The translations under genes were made by a program, and so were the position numbers. This document shows, one piece after another, positions 46,501 through 58,319 of a stretch of 64,000 nt of DNA (position 1 is its first letter; the number at the start of each line of letters is the position of its first letter). The notes under the pieces are model-generated. The model did no database searches. It was not told the origin of the DNA and saw only the letters and a program-made list of their open reading frames with translations. Where the stretch lies: positions 3,597,501-3,661,500 of the forward strand of contig NC_080569.1 of NCBI RefSeq assembly GCF_030253575.1, written 5' to 3'. Source of the stretch: Rhododendron vialii. Its lineage: Eukaryota > Streptophyta > Magnoliopsida > Ericales > Ericaceae.

Positions 46501-49500
46501 ATAGTTTTTTATTGAACGGTTTAATAAAAAACTGATCAAATCAAGCCTTTCCTGGTCTTTTTTTTTTTGTTGATTTCTAGCGGATACCTTTAAAATCACG
46601 TTCTGAATACATTGAGCGGCTCGGGTTATCGAAATTCAATCAGAAAAGGGGGGTCCACATTTTAAGAGGTCCTCATTGAAACTTTATATATATATATATA
46701 CACACACTCAAAACTTCACCTAAAGGCGTCCGTACTGTGTTAAAGTGCGGCTGTCCATTTTCCCGATTGAATTTCGATTATCCGAGCCGCTCAATGTGTT
46801 TAGAACGTGATTTTAAGGGTATCCGCGAGAAATCAGCAAAAAAATGACCGGAAAGGGCTCCAATCCGAGTAATTTTTTTTGAACCGTTTAATGAAAACTG
46901 CTCAAATAAAGCCCTTCCCAGTCTTCTTTTTTTTTTGCTGATTTTTCACAGGGACCCTTAAAATCACGTTTTGATCACATTAAGCAGCTCGGATCATCGA
47001 AATTCGATTGGAAAATGGGAGGTCCGCACTTTGCTGGGGGTGGACGCCCTTATAGGAAGGGGATATATATAATTTACTAAAGTTTTTGAGTATTGTACAT
47101 CAACATATTGCTTTTAAATTAATAGAGTAAGAACTTAGTTGCAAGGAGCTCCTAAAGTGGTGTCGCTCTCTCCTTGGGACCCCGTTTTTGCGCTCCCAAC
47201 TGAGGAGCTTTACAGGAGCCTGCTCCCATCGAGATGGGAGCTCGCTCCTTACGAAGATGAGAGTTTTTGTATGATATTTGTGTAGAAAAACTGGGATTTA
47301 TTAATTGGTCTTTGATGAACTCATATATCTAGCCTAAGTCATGATATCTTGAAAAGAAAATTATGCATTGTACCACTAGCCCATTTCTTACACTTACGGA
47401 GGACTTGGGCCATATTTTTACTTCCTAAATTATTGTACTTTTTAAAATGAATACTGAATACTCTATGCTACATGATTTTCATAATATCTGTATACACCTC
47501 TCACGCTCCCAACCTTGGGAGCTTCTATATTCCCCCGCTCACGCAGTTGCTTCGTGCAACTAAGAATAAGAAGTAATGTTCTCCTTTTTAAAAGAAAACG
47601 AGCCTTATGTAGCGGAGCAGAGCATGCTAATGTTTAGGCTTGTTTATTAATTTTTTCGCAAGCTCGAGCTCAATAAAAACTTAACGAACCGAGCTCGAAT
47701 GAGCCCAAAATGAGCCGAACACTGAGTCGTTCATGAACGGCTTTGGTTCATTTACAGCCTTATCTGGGCTCCCTGGGAAGATGATCAAGTTGGCCCTTGC
47801 TTCTTGAGAGCCCGCTTTGAGCGAAATGCAGCAAAAGGAATGAAAATCCATGGACTAAACCCATCTAGAAGCCACTTTACTTGTTTTTCGAAACAAAATC
47901 CTGTTATTTCCTATCTCCCTATCCGCTCTCCTTGCCTTCACAAACTTGTCTCCTCACCTTAAAGGTCGAGTCACTCTGCCCCTCTGATTAACATTTGACT
48001 TTCAACTCCGCTTCCCCCTTTCCGTTTTGAGGATATCCCATTATGAAATTCCATTGGGGCTAACCCTAGGCACCTTGTCAATTAGAATGAGATGGATTCG
48101 CTTGCTCTAGATCTTTATGGGAGGGTGGTGTCAAATAGCTCCCATGTCTGGCTTGCTCTCTCAATGTCGATCAAATAGCTGCTTCTGGCCTGTGGCCACT
48201 ATACGGATTTCTACCGTTTACTAATACTAATAATTTGTTGATCCTATCTTTCTATTTGTTATCGCCAGTGCCGCTACACCTCATTTTTTATGTTCCTTCA
48301 CTTAAATCATGTGTTTGGTTTTCCGAATTCTCAATAATCTAAGCATCCCGATAGGATTGCCACTACTTGCCATCAAGTGGCAAAAGATGGAAAGTCCTTA
48401 TTTACGCTTGTTCATGAAGATGGAACATGATGAACAAGGCGTCCTTATTACAGAAGTCAAGCCTAACTATCCAGAATCTGTGATTCTAAAACCATACGAT
48501 GTTCTTTTCAGTATTGATGGGATTGACATTAATAATGATGGAACAGGTAACTCTTTCGTTCTTTTTTCTACTTTTACTTTATGAAACATTTGATCCTCAA
48601 ACATCTCTAAATTTATGCTCTAACTGTCAATTAATTTTCAGTTCCATTTTCAAGAGGACAGCGAATAGAATTCAGTTATCTTATTGGTAAAAAATATAAC
48701 GGTGATAAGATTGTTATTAAAGTGCGCCGAGGTTCAGAGATACATGAATTCATCATCAATCTTGCAACACACAAACAATTCGTCTCAACCAACATAATTG
48801 GGATTCCTCTTCCGTATTACATTATTGGAGGATTTGTTTTCACAACTCTTTCATTTCCATATATGCAAGTTATGGTGAGTGGTTCGTTTAGATTTCTCGT
48901 GGTAGCTCTTTTGATAAAATTGTTGTATTATTCGGCTTTGTTTCGTTCTTTGTATGGTATGTTCCTAACCTTTGTGCCTTCTTTTCTTGTATTTATTGAA
49001 CTTCTTATCCTAGGATGGTAGGTACGATAGATATAAGACGCCAGACGAAGATGAGCTTTTCTCCCAGGCTTTATACGAAGAGCGTGTTGTGCTTTGTCAG
49101 GTGACCTTCTGTTCATTTCATAATATATTATTCTCACGGGTTAGTGTTGTGAAAATTTAATGTATTCACGAATTGTATTGATATGTATTTAGGTGAGAGA
49201 GAGGCTGAACCCACAAGGACTTCAGTTTTTTCCAAAAAAGAAAAGAAAAGAAGAAGTCATAAATCTAAAGCGATTAGACACTAACCTCTAGTTAACAAAA
49301 ATGTGATGTATTTTTTTAAGTCAAAATTGAACAAGCAGAAGGAAGAACTAATAAATAAGTTGATTGTTAAATAAGTTGATTGTAGGAACGAAACTGATCA
49401 AATTAAAGTGACTGGTCTCAGAATTTAAACTCATGCTTTGATATTACTTGAATCTTTAGTTTTTTGATTCTGACTCCTCACAATAGTATTGAAATCAATC

Positions 49501-51924
49501 TTTCTTTCCATGGAAGATATATTTTTTAAGCCTATTTAATAAATCACTATTTGCTCCTTCTAATCTTATTGTTGAAGACCTAAAATCGGATGTATGAGTT
49601 AGAGAACAAATCACCAAAGATGCCTAGTACTTCAAATAAGAGTTGCATTACATGGCAAAACAATTAATCAATAATTCAAAATCAGGTAAAAAAGTGATTG
49701 AATTCATATCCAAAATTATTGAACTATTTAAAATGAGTCAAGAATGCATGATTTAATGGATTAAACCATGCATTCAAGAGATAAATAAAAAGTGCAAAAT
49801 TAGTAACTATGAAACATGATGGGATAAATACGTACCCATATAACTAGAGGTTATAAAACTAAATGCTTTCAAATTTTCTTCGAATTTTTTTTCCTCTGGC
49901 CTTCATTTCTGACAGCTGTTGTACAATGTTTTGCACGAACCTTTTTGCCCCTTATTATTAGCGGCCGACTTTTAGTTTCAAAAGGAAATTTCCTTTGTTA
50001 GTTCCAGCCGATTATGGATATCCCTTTGGAGTTTATATAATCCCTTTGGCCATGAGACTGTATAGTCCATCCCAATGGTTTGTGGCTACCAATTACTTAC
50101 TAACCCATCTGGGCTAGGCAGAATATGGGTCATGCAAACCATATGGGTTATGTGCTGACAACTTTACTCATAGCGTCGATGATATATTTTGCAATTATCA
50201 TCTTTTCCTACATAATCTACAATAGAACTATGGAATATGATGTTTGGGATTCTAGTTATCCAAGCATGGATACGGACACATACACAACACGACAAGGACA
50301 CGTGGATACATTATTTCTCTAGAAAGTAAGGGACATGTTGTACTATATATAGCCAACTATATACTAATCTCTTCAGGAAAAAAAAACTATGGAGACCATA
50401 AGTCTGCATCCAAAATTTCTTAGTAGACAAGAGAAAATAAATAATGAACAACATAGAAGGCCACATAACTCAAGAATCATTGGACCATATCCTTTGTAAT
50501 TTCTTTATACATTGTAATGGAGGTTTAAATATGATTAGCCATAACACTAATATTTTACCTTTTCGTTTAAGACAACGATATGCAAAATTCCAATTTTTGG
50601 TAATCACATGTTAGTAAGCATCTAAACAAGCGTTGATGACTTATTAGTGTCTTAGTCGTAGGCACCTAAGAAATGTCGGACATGTTGCAAAATAGAGTGT
50701 TCGAATTAAGATTTTTATTCCTAATTATGGACGCGGAAAAGTAGTATCAGCCTATCAATGGCACGTGTCAGAGATTGGCTTAGTGTCCGAAAAGTGTCCA
50801 TGTTTGACATGTGTCGGACATTGACGTGTCTTCTTTGAAGTGTCCGTGCCTCTTAGCTAATTATCAATAGTTTATGCTTATTAGGTAGCCTTAGGGCCAC
50901 AAACGCTGCACAGTGGTGCTAAGCTAAATATTTGCTCAAGGTTTTGGTGCGAATATGTCTTTAGGGGAAAGCAAGCATGAAAATGTTGGTCTCTTGAGTT
51001 CTATTTATTTTTCGGGAGTGAATATGTTTGTCAGGTGCTTAAAGCTGACGTCAATGACGGGTGTGACATGGAGCTCTTAGTGCAGGATCAGGTTTGGAAA
51101 TTTGTGCTACTTTCAAATAGTGTTTTAAAATAAGGAATTAATCGGCAATTAGTCGCTGGCGGGGCTTATCCGATTAGGTTCGACTAACGATTAATCGCCG
51201 ATTACTAATTAATATGCACCGATTAATCGCTCGAAGGTGGCCGACTACCCGACTAGCGCCTAGTGACTTTTAAAACATTGCTTTCAATACAGAAGTCCAA
51301 CTATATATGAATAGACCCCCTTATGCTGATTTGCTTACAATTGCTTATGGTATTGTAGGTTCTCGTCACTTTTAATGATAAGCCCGTTGAGGGACTAAAG
51401 AGCTTGGTCAGTATGGTAGAGATTTGTAATGAGGATTTCATGAAGTTCACTTTTGGGAACCACAAGGTGGACGGACCCCTTTCCATTTTTGTTCTTAGTT
51501 TTCGGCAAAGGCGAACTAATTTTATTCTCAATTTTTCATCTTCTGGAGTTTTTTGTTCTTTCAATTGGATCAAGAAAACGGTAGATGGTTTTGTTCGCAT
51601 TATTCTTCTTATCATTTTGGTATTCTTATGACAACCCTATAATTACTAGGTCATTCTTCTTACCAATTTTGTGTTCTTATGAAAACCCTATAATTACCAC
51701 TAGATTTTAATTTTCATCTTGATCTAACTATCTTATTAACATTGGCAAGTTTTTTTCTTCTTTTTTGTGTTATTTTTGTACAGATTCTAGTATTGCCGAC
51801 AAATATTGCCAGATCAAGAACTCCGGATATCCTTCAAGCACATTCCATAGGTTGTGCTATGTCTGATGATTTGAAGAAGGTAGTAAAGTTGACTCAAGGC
51901 AAAGAAAGTCCCATAGATATCTGA
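37515..51924 (+). CDS. DEG9-like (protease Do-like) protein lacking catalytic Ser
   Basis: Ten exons: 37515-37865, 39625-39859, 41885-42084, 44393-44558, 48355-48546, 48642-48874, 49014-49100, 51035-51091, 51359-51466, 51784-51924. Splice sites are GT-AG and the frame is open for 589 residues. The ATG at 37515 begins MMLTTSSP; the frame upstream has only a GTG. An acidic run (DREDDDDDDDDEHE) ends exon 1. The trypsin-like domain keeps the catalytic His163 (LTTAHSVD) and Asp194 (PECDLA), but the GNSGGP segment reads AIYEGP, placing Tyr272 at the catalytic Ser. The protein should be inactive as a serine protease. PDZ-like parts (GVLITEVKPNYPE, SIDGIDINNDGT), the YYIIGGFVFTTLSFPYMQ block and the C-terminal SDDLKK are kept. 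Exons 2-6 and 9 equal in length those of the minus paralogue. A role through binding or hetero-oligomers is inference. Confidence 0.88.
38943..38982 (+). repeat. 5'-truncated Au-like SINE of 40 bp with 12-bp target duplication
   Basis: GGCGGGAGCCTCGTGCACTG followed by GGTTTGCCCTTT resembles the 3' end of plant Au SINEs. ATTGTAAATTTG stands directly on both sides (38931-38942 and 38983-38994), a perfect 12-bp duplication. It is in intron 1 of the plus gene. Confidence 0.72.
40045..40945 (+). mobile_element. LINE fragment split by a Stowaway MITE
   Basis: Before the gap the plus strand reads TKCFKYLSSIGSKDGESEDD; after it come RVLCELRIPE, MSVVEMRVLRWMCGK and EERLRWFGHAYRRLVDA. These are consecutive parts of the C-terminal region of a plant LINE polyprotein, with stops and frame changes. 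The interruption is 40184-40481. It lies in intron 2 of the plus gene. Confidence 0.8.
40184..40481. repeat. Stowaway MITE inside the LINE fragment
   Basis: TTCCCTCCATCCCCATTTGT at the left and the complement of GGGACCAACAACTGGGGACC at the right form inverted ends. TA flanks both sides (40182-40183 and 40482-40483). Confidence 0.85.
41241..41590 (+). repeat. Tandem duplication, 176-bp period
   Basis: GTGGTTTGTTTCTTATTTGC begins both copies (41241 and 41417), and both end in CAGAAAAAGTGAACAG. They have diverged by scattered substitutions and lie in intron 2 of the plus gene. Confidence 0.85.
42085..44392 (+). other. Intron 3 of the plus DEG9-like gene
   Basis: AT-rich. Bases about 43800-44300 have GGCCCGGCCTTGAG and several GGGGCCT/AGGCCC words suggesting a decayed transposon. 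GTGGTTTAGTGGCAGAATTG near 43914 resembles a Pol III A box. No coding sequence is supported. Confidence 0.4.
45800..47075. repeat. Array of four related palindromic elements in intron 4
   Basis: The word GATCAGAACGTGATTTTAA, preceded by GATGATCCGA and followed by CGCGAGAAATCAGCAAAA, recurs at about 45900, 46270, 46405 and 46780. Its complement (AAAATCACGTT, GGATCATCGAAATT) recurs at about 46080, 46590 and 46960. Between arms lies GACCGGGAAG..TTCATCCGAG..CATTGAACGG, itself self-complementary. Outer ends share AGTCCCCTTC/GAAGGGGAT-like words. Confidence 0.72.
47134..47564. mobile_element. hAT MITE, copy 2
   Basis: Same family as 23621-24059: ends CTTAGTTGCA/TGCAACTAAG and the same order of TTTGCGCTCCCAAC, GGGAGCTCGCTCCT and TTGGGAGCTTCTATATTCCC words. 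Flanks AGTAAGAA (47126-47133) and AATAAGAA (47565-47572) form an 8-bp duplication with one mismatch. It lies in intron 4 of the plus gene. Confidence 0.87.
50260..50856. mobile_element. GTGTCC-family hAT element in intron 7
   Basis: Left end CCAAGCATGGATACGGACAC and the complement of the right end CTAAGAGGCACGGACAC. Flanks CTAGTTAT (50252-50259) and CTAATTAT (50857-50864) match at 7 of 8 bases. It is related to the element at 31913-32331. Confidence 0.72.
51118..51280. mobile_element. 163-bp hAT MITE in intron 8
   Basis: Left end TAGTGTTTTAAAA pairs with the complement CAATGTTTTAAAA of the right end. Flanks CTTTCAAA (51110-51117) and CTTTCAAT (51281-51288) match at 7 of 8 bases. The interior repeats GATTAATCG/CGATTAATC. 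It fills most of the 267-bp intron, only 26 bases from the exon 8 donor. Confidence 0.78.
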
Positions 51925-53389
51925 AAGTTTGAATGGTTGTGTTAGCTAGAATTTCGATTAAGAGTGTCGTTAGTCTTTTCCCCTTTTTAAGTTGTAAGGT
52001 AGAGAAAAAAAAAAATGAGCTTTTTTTTGGGTACTAACTGATGCACTGTGGTTTGTGTTGATCCTTAGCTTGAGTTTTAACCGCCTTTGGTTGTGTTAGC
52101 TAGATTTTCATATCATTTTGAAAGTGAAGACACCGAAAGCCCGTATGGAGCACCAAAACTCTTTTAAGTTGTGTCTTTAGGCATGGACATGTGTTATTTG
52201 TGTATATAGAGGTTGTATGGTGTAGACTGGAGACTGCACCAATCCAGTTAGAGGAAAAAATCAGTCTGCTTCCTTAAAGGTTGAAGGTTCACAAGAATCA
52301 CAACTACTAGTTCTTTCACATGGACCCTTAAGCTGCATTTTTTTTTTTAAAAGACAAATTATGGTCCGTTTGGATGCATTGAGAAAACCAAATTCGATTA
52401 TGCCAAAAAGTTGGGACTCTGGGTCTCCTAAGGTACCGATGGTGTGTAAGCTCCATTTAGGAGTCTCACACAAATAATCTGAGCTGTTCAATAATTTTAA
52501 AATAATTATTCAACTAATATTGTCAAACATCAACTTAATCAGATAATTGTAAGGGATCAACGAACTTTTAATTTTCTATTTAGAATTTAGGACCTTAAAT
52601 ACTGAATGAATTTTGAATAAAAGTTAGACAATTGTGTGTCTGGTATTCTCATGATATGGACCACATCAGGGGACTTGTAGAAAAGAGCATTTATTCATTC
52701 ATTTTAAAAATTATCTTGATCGGACAATGATAGTTATATTCAACGAGAAGCATTTTTTACCCTTCTTTTCTCTTTGCGTGGTCTACTCAGAAGTCCTCCG
52801 ACCGTACAAGTGGCACAATATAGTTCTCCTCTGCAGTGTTATAGGGACTAGGGTAACACCAAACATTGGTTCTACTCTTTGGCTTACGTTTTTTATTTTA
52901 CTTTAAATCATTTTGGATATGAGATCTCTTTGTGTGAAAGTGGTGTTGGAATAAAATAAAAAAAATACAAGGTTTCAATAATTTTTTTTTATTCGTTAAT
53001 TTTAATTTACTCTATCCTAGAAAACTTGGGAAGAGAATAAGTGCTTACGGGAATCGAACCATTTACATGTGCATGAGAGTACAAGGGACTAAGGGAGACA
53101 CCGACTGCACTCTACTCCACTTGCAGGTTTTAATATTAGGTGTGGCGTTTTATGCATCAAAGAAATTGTGGAATTCTATAGAAGGGTCCAATTTAAAACA
53201 ATTCAACTATCGATCGTGGCCGTTCAACAAAAAAAAAAAAAAAACACTATCGATCGTGGACAATATACGCTATGTACATCATCTGCACCCCTACCCCAAT
53301 CCTTGTGGATTTTCCGGAATCCTTGCTTTTTTAACTTCTCTCTGAAGATGGGAAAACTGATCCTACAGGAAAGAAACTAAGAATTTTAG
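51925..53389. other. 3' flank of the plus DEG9-like gene, no gene seen
   Basis: AT-rich. Bases 53047-53064 on the minus strand contain GGTTCGATTCCC, a match to a Pol III B box, but no cloverleaf or A box at the right distance was found, so it is not called a tRNA. Probably a SINE scrap. Confidence 0.4.
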
Positions 53390-53986
53390 CTACAACCGAC
53401 GAGCCATCATCTCCTGAAGCTGCATCTCTCCCCTGATTCTGGTGATAAATTCCTCCGCTCTTTCATCGATTCCATGCATCAATGGTGATGCCAACGCTAA
53501 CGATTCCCACATGCCATCTGCATCTGAAATCATGTCATTGCCTTCCACAACTTCCTCGCTTGTCCCACATACATCGTCAGCAAACCGGCAAGGGAGTTTT
53601 GCTTCCCTTTTTTGTTGTGAACTCTTCTCTCTCACCTCCCCCATATGTGTTGCGACTGTTCTTGGTGGCCAGAGGTTCTCCACCACAGAAGCTGGCGGCT
53701 CTATGAAGGGATGATCGATATAAACAGGTGGTGGCCTTTTCTGGCGGTGGTAAGAACGAAAAATGCGGGTTGATTGGATTGCATGTCTTCTGTGTTTAAG
53801 GCGGGGTTTGAAGGCGAAGGCCGGCCAGGGGACAGCTTTGGTTGTAGGTTTGAGCCGTTTCATTGGCTTCTTTATGGATTTGGACCTGTTGAGCTTGTGG
53901 AGTAGTTTGGTATGGAGTTTTTTGGTGAAGATCTTCCATGCCTTTTTAGCAGGGTGAAGCCTCTTAACCAACTTCAAGAAAGACAT
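53390..53986 (-). CDS. DUF761-type protein of unknown function
   Basis: A single-exon frame of 198 residues on the minus strand. The ATG at 53986-53984 (MSFLKLVKRLHPAKKAWK) is chosen because the longer frame upstream starts only with a TTG. The N-terminal half is very basic (KKLHTKLLHKLNRSKSIKK and further KR clusters), which could be a nuclear or plastid targeting region. The C-terminus DERAEEFITRIRGEMQLQEM matches the short DUF761 motif (R/EEFI..F...+..Q) found at the end of many plant 'cotton fibre expressed' proteins. Their biochemical role is unknown. The lack of introns and a single C-terminal motif fit the family. It lies tail-to-tail with the plus DEG9-like gene. Confidence 0.75.
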   Translation of the reverse strand: MSFLKLVKRLHPAKKAWKIFTKKLHTKLLHKLNRSKSIKKPMKRLKPTTKAVPWPAFAFKPRLKHRRHAIQSTRIFRSYHRQKRPPPVYIDHPFIEPPASVVENLWPPRTVATHMGEVREKSSQQKREAKLPCRFADDVCGTSEEVVEGNDMISDADGMWESLALASPLMHGIDERAEEFITRIRGEMQLQEMMARRL

Positions 53987-55948
53987 GTGAGAGGGGTGCA
54001 GGATTGACGATTGAGGAGACCGCAAAAGCCTATTCTTTATAATGGAGAAGTGAGGATTGGATTCGCTGGGGATTATTAAAATTTGGATTCATCTGCTTGG
54101 TGCAATTTGCGGACTTGGTTCCTACGCTACCTCTTTGATGCAAAGCAACACCAAGCTACACCAAGGTGCTACGCAGCTTGGTAAAAGTGTTTTCCTCTTT
54201 CTAAAGAGAACAGAAAGGTTCCCGTGATTACATTTGGGTACCACGTTTGAAGTGTCTTACTTGTCACTTTTCATGGCATGGTTCATATTACTTGATGGTC
54301 TTCACATAACACGTTATTGGTCAATAGTACGTATCATATCAAATTATACTCAAATGTGATCATCACAGTGTTACAGCTCATAAAAAACATGAGTTCGGAT
54401 CATGAAAACTGGAGTCCCCACGAAAAAAGTAGAAGGATTCTTATGCCATACCGGTCGTGAACTTGATTATGCGTGTGGTTTACCACTCTGGATTAGGGCT
54501 CTGCTGTACTATTTTGCATCTAGGGGCTCGGTTTTGTTCTTCTTTTGAATTCTGAATCTTTTGAAAAGTGCAAGATGCCTTTAGAGTTCCTTTTCAATGG
54601 TGGAGGACAATTCAGCTGCCTTTACTTTCTGTAAATTCTAACCTCAAAGATTCTCTCGTTGCTTAGAAATTAGGTTGATCCCAGTCATTATCATTCCTTA
54701 CTTCATTCAACACAGACGACCTCATTAGACATGGACTTAGAAAAATAAACGAGTCAAACTTGAATATATTTTCGGAAGTCAGTTTTTCAAGCAAGCTTCC
54801 ATCCACCTCCTGCTCCTTGCAATTTCTGTAATCTTTGAAGATCTTGGGGCCATAACCAGTGGATCTACGAAGAGAGGATCCCGTACCCGTACCCTTATAA
54901 ATTACAGAGTTTATTCTTCTGCAACGACATTGATTTCTGGAAATTTCACAAACGGTCACTTCTTCTTCCAGCAGTTGTACTAAGTACTAATGTTGTGTTC
55001 TTTGGCACTACGATATTTATCTATAGCAAATCTACAATGTCAAGACTCTAATCCCCACTAAACTTCAAGACAAGATTCAGCAGAATCGTACATCAGGCAG
55101 CCATCACACATCCTAATGCAATGTCATATAACTCCAAGAAATTAAATATCTGATAATTTGATTGGGAAGTACTTCATATCTACAACCCTATCGGCCCATC
55201 TGCTGCTTTTGGGCTAGTGTATACGATACTGACATGGGCGCTGTGAACCCCAAGAATCCGGCTATAGCTACTTGTACAAGGATCAATTGGATCCGAATTC
55301 CAATGTGTACCACAAGGTTGCTTATACATCAACAGAAGTGAACATCTAAAGCAAATGGCTTGGCATATTACCCAAATTCACTAGACCGAAAGATATTCCC
55401 TGGCAGTAAACAATATTTGAGACAAGACCTGCATCACTTTCATCAATATGACGATGATAACACAAAAATCACTTTCGCCTTTGGAACCAGAGGTAAATGT
55501 AGATAAGAACTGGGCAAGATGATTGCTTTGAACATTATCTCAAAGGATGAACTTGCAGTCAACAAAACATTACCTCCATACACAAAATTTACACCTAATA
55601 AATTTCAGAGAGAGAATTGAAGCATGGGAGTTTGAGAATGCAACATCTTCACTCACAGTTTCTTAGAAATATGGCATACCATTCCAAAAAGTTGCAGGCA
55701 TCCGCCTCAATAATGTTCTAAATAAATTCATGAGCTATAACATGAACCAAGGACAAATCTTGACCCAAACTTGACCCAAAGTTCACAGAAGACTGAAAAT
55801 TAGAACATAAAGATTGAAGACATTTCTACAGGCTTTCCATGTTGTTTTGGTAGTCCAGGCCCTTGGTTTTGTGCACTTAACACTTTGGTTTTAAATTATA
55901 GCTCCGCATCAAATCCGAATACCTAGTACTAATCCCTTGCTCATACTG
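53987..55948. other. Spacer, no gene resolved
   Basis: Likely promoter of the DUF761 gene at its left end. The 54663-54959 minus frame (98 codons) has no known domain. I looked for the missing C-terminal TIM44 domain here and did not find it. Confidence 0.4.
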
Positions 55949-56874
55949 TTACTTAAGTTTGAGTAAAAATTTAAGTAAAAGCTTCATTGGATAAGAACTT
56001 AAAGTATCACTATCTCCAGAAGTGACATTACTCCTATTTTTCACGTCATCCTTAGCTGAAGTGGCTGAACATGCAGAGGATTCTTCCTTCGCAATCCCTA
56101 AAGTCTCTTCGACCTGAATCACAGAACAAAGAAACAAATTTGATCTACCTATTTTTCATTCTTCGTGGATTGCGGTAGAGCATCAAGCGGATGGCAGATA
56201 ACTTGTAAAGTCAGTCTCACCTCCTCCGTCTTGTATAGCTTCTCAACTGTTTGCTGGACATTGGTGACACTACCCCCAAGTTCAAATGAACAATAGGAAA
56301 AAGTTATAATGCAATTTTATTCAAAATTGAATATATAATTGACTACGTTAAGGAAACAATGAACACTCAAAGGTATTGCAATTCAAACTAAAATAGATTC
56401 ATATTCGAACCCCATTAGGCTATTAGTCACTCCAAACTAACTTCAACCCAATTCATTACATAGTTGATTTTGTAGTCCTTCCAATGCTTATAGTCGTCTC
56501 TCCCAATATAACTCAGTCAGCCAGTTATTTGTGAAGGCAACAATGTTTTTTCTTTTATGCATTGTAGAAAAGCACTAAATAAAAGATCAATATTCAATGA
56601 GATGGTTGCTTAGTTACACATTTCCAAAGAGGCATATTCAACCTCATTGATAACAATACGATTTTTTGTGTTTGCAAGTTGTTGTCGAAACGCTAACATC
56701 AACATCTAAGAGAGTTCATTTTCGTACATATTTTCAAATGAAGTTGATCAGTATCAAGCTCATTAATGACTACCACTAAGGGCCTTTGTTAGAAGTCTTT
56801 GTCCAGCCTTGACATACAATAGTATGTCTCAGCCTTTAAACCAAAACAAGCTTAAGTGATTACAACGAGGCATG

Positions 56875-57535
56875 TGACCAAATTGGTTACAAAATTACCT
56901 AATTTTCAGATCTTCCATCGCCCTGTCTGCCTCCTAATTGGCCTTCTCCAACATTAACTTGATTGTTTCTCCGAATTCCCGACTTGTCCAACTGGAAGGG
57001 AAGATGAATAGATGGCATCCCAATCAATTAGAGCATGTATGTGTCTCCATCGGTAAATTGAACAGCCTGGACAACGGAACATATGACCGAATTGATTAGA
57101 AAATTACCTAAGTTTTCCCAGATCTTAGGCCAACCCCTGTAGCTCGTCCATCTTCTCCGACATTCCGTTGTGTGTTTCTCCGAATTCCTGACTTACCCAA
57201 CTGAAAGGGAAGAAGAATACATAACATTCAATAAATTAGAGCATGTTTGTGTCTCCCTTGAAAAATGAACAGCCTGGACAATGAAACATGTGACCGAATT
57301 GATAAGAAACTTACCTAAATTTTCCCGTATCTTTGGTGGACCCCTTTATCTTGTCCACGTTCTCCTTTATCTCCTTCTCCTTTATCTCGTCCATCCTCTC
57401 CTTCAGCAACTTAGGTGACTCTTTCAATAGCTGAATTCTGCAAATGAATGGAAAGGTGAGTAGATGACATCCCAAACAATTAGAGCATGCTTGCATGTCC
57501 CTCGTAACAATTGAATGGGCAGGATAATATTTACA
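56875..57535 (-). repeat. Tandem triplication of the TIM44 exon 3 region
   Basis: Three units of about 200-230 bp, each with exon-like sequence plus intron text including TTAGAGCATG, CAGCCTGGACAA, GTGACCGAATTG and a donor in AAATTACCTAA. The middle unit keeps CAG|GAATTCGG as acceptor; the leftmost has CGG|GAATTCGG, an AG-to-GG loss. Confidence 0.75.
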
Positions 57536-58319
57536 CCAGAGTTTCAAGTAGAATCTATGATCATGAACAGGATCATAAAGAGAATATGGCAGTTGCAGTG
57601 CAAAATATAAAACAGGTTTAGATTTTACTCTACTGCTCTTATTTGATGTTGCCTCATTCTTTTCAACTAAACAGGCTCTAATCTAACATGGTAGATAGAC
57701 TTTGTTAGAGTACCCAGACAGATCATTCAGAACATGTCAAATTGGATGCTGAGGCACGAGCAGATATTGACAAACATTGGTATCTTGCCCGTGTAAACTC
57801 ATTTTTGAAGTAGCCAGAGCACAATGAGAACATATTTTTGGTTCTTGATGCCTGTACAGATGACTATCTACAAATGCTTACTATTATATGTGCATTATGG
57901 CTGTACAAATTGCATTGTAGTAAGAACAGGTGCAATATACAAGTTTTCCAATTGGTCCATCTCCAGCCTTTACTCTTTTTTTGACTGAAAACCAAAATAC
58001 GAGTAAAACCTCCAAAAAACCACTTCATTCCTTAATTTAAACCCATATCAAATTGAGTTTTTCTCAAATTTTATAAGGCCATTTGCCCCCTCAAAATTTA
58101 TAAGGATTTTGGTTCGAACGGCCAATCAAATTTATAAGGATGCAATTAATGAATCATGTACTCATATTATGCTTTGAGTTTGCCCATTGGAGTATTTCAT
58201 ATCAAATGAAGCTTTTACTCAAATTTGGGTAAAACTATACACAGATTTGCAAAAATTTGAAAAAAGACTGGAGATGCTCGATTTAGGAGTAACAAACACT
58301 GAGAAAGGATGTGCATAAT

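Noticed and set aside
53040..53066. Possible tRNA (GGTTCGATTCCC on the minus strand)
   Set aside because: Only the B box is present; no A box at the right spacing, no acceptor stem pairing.
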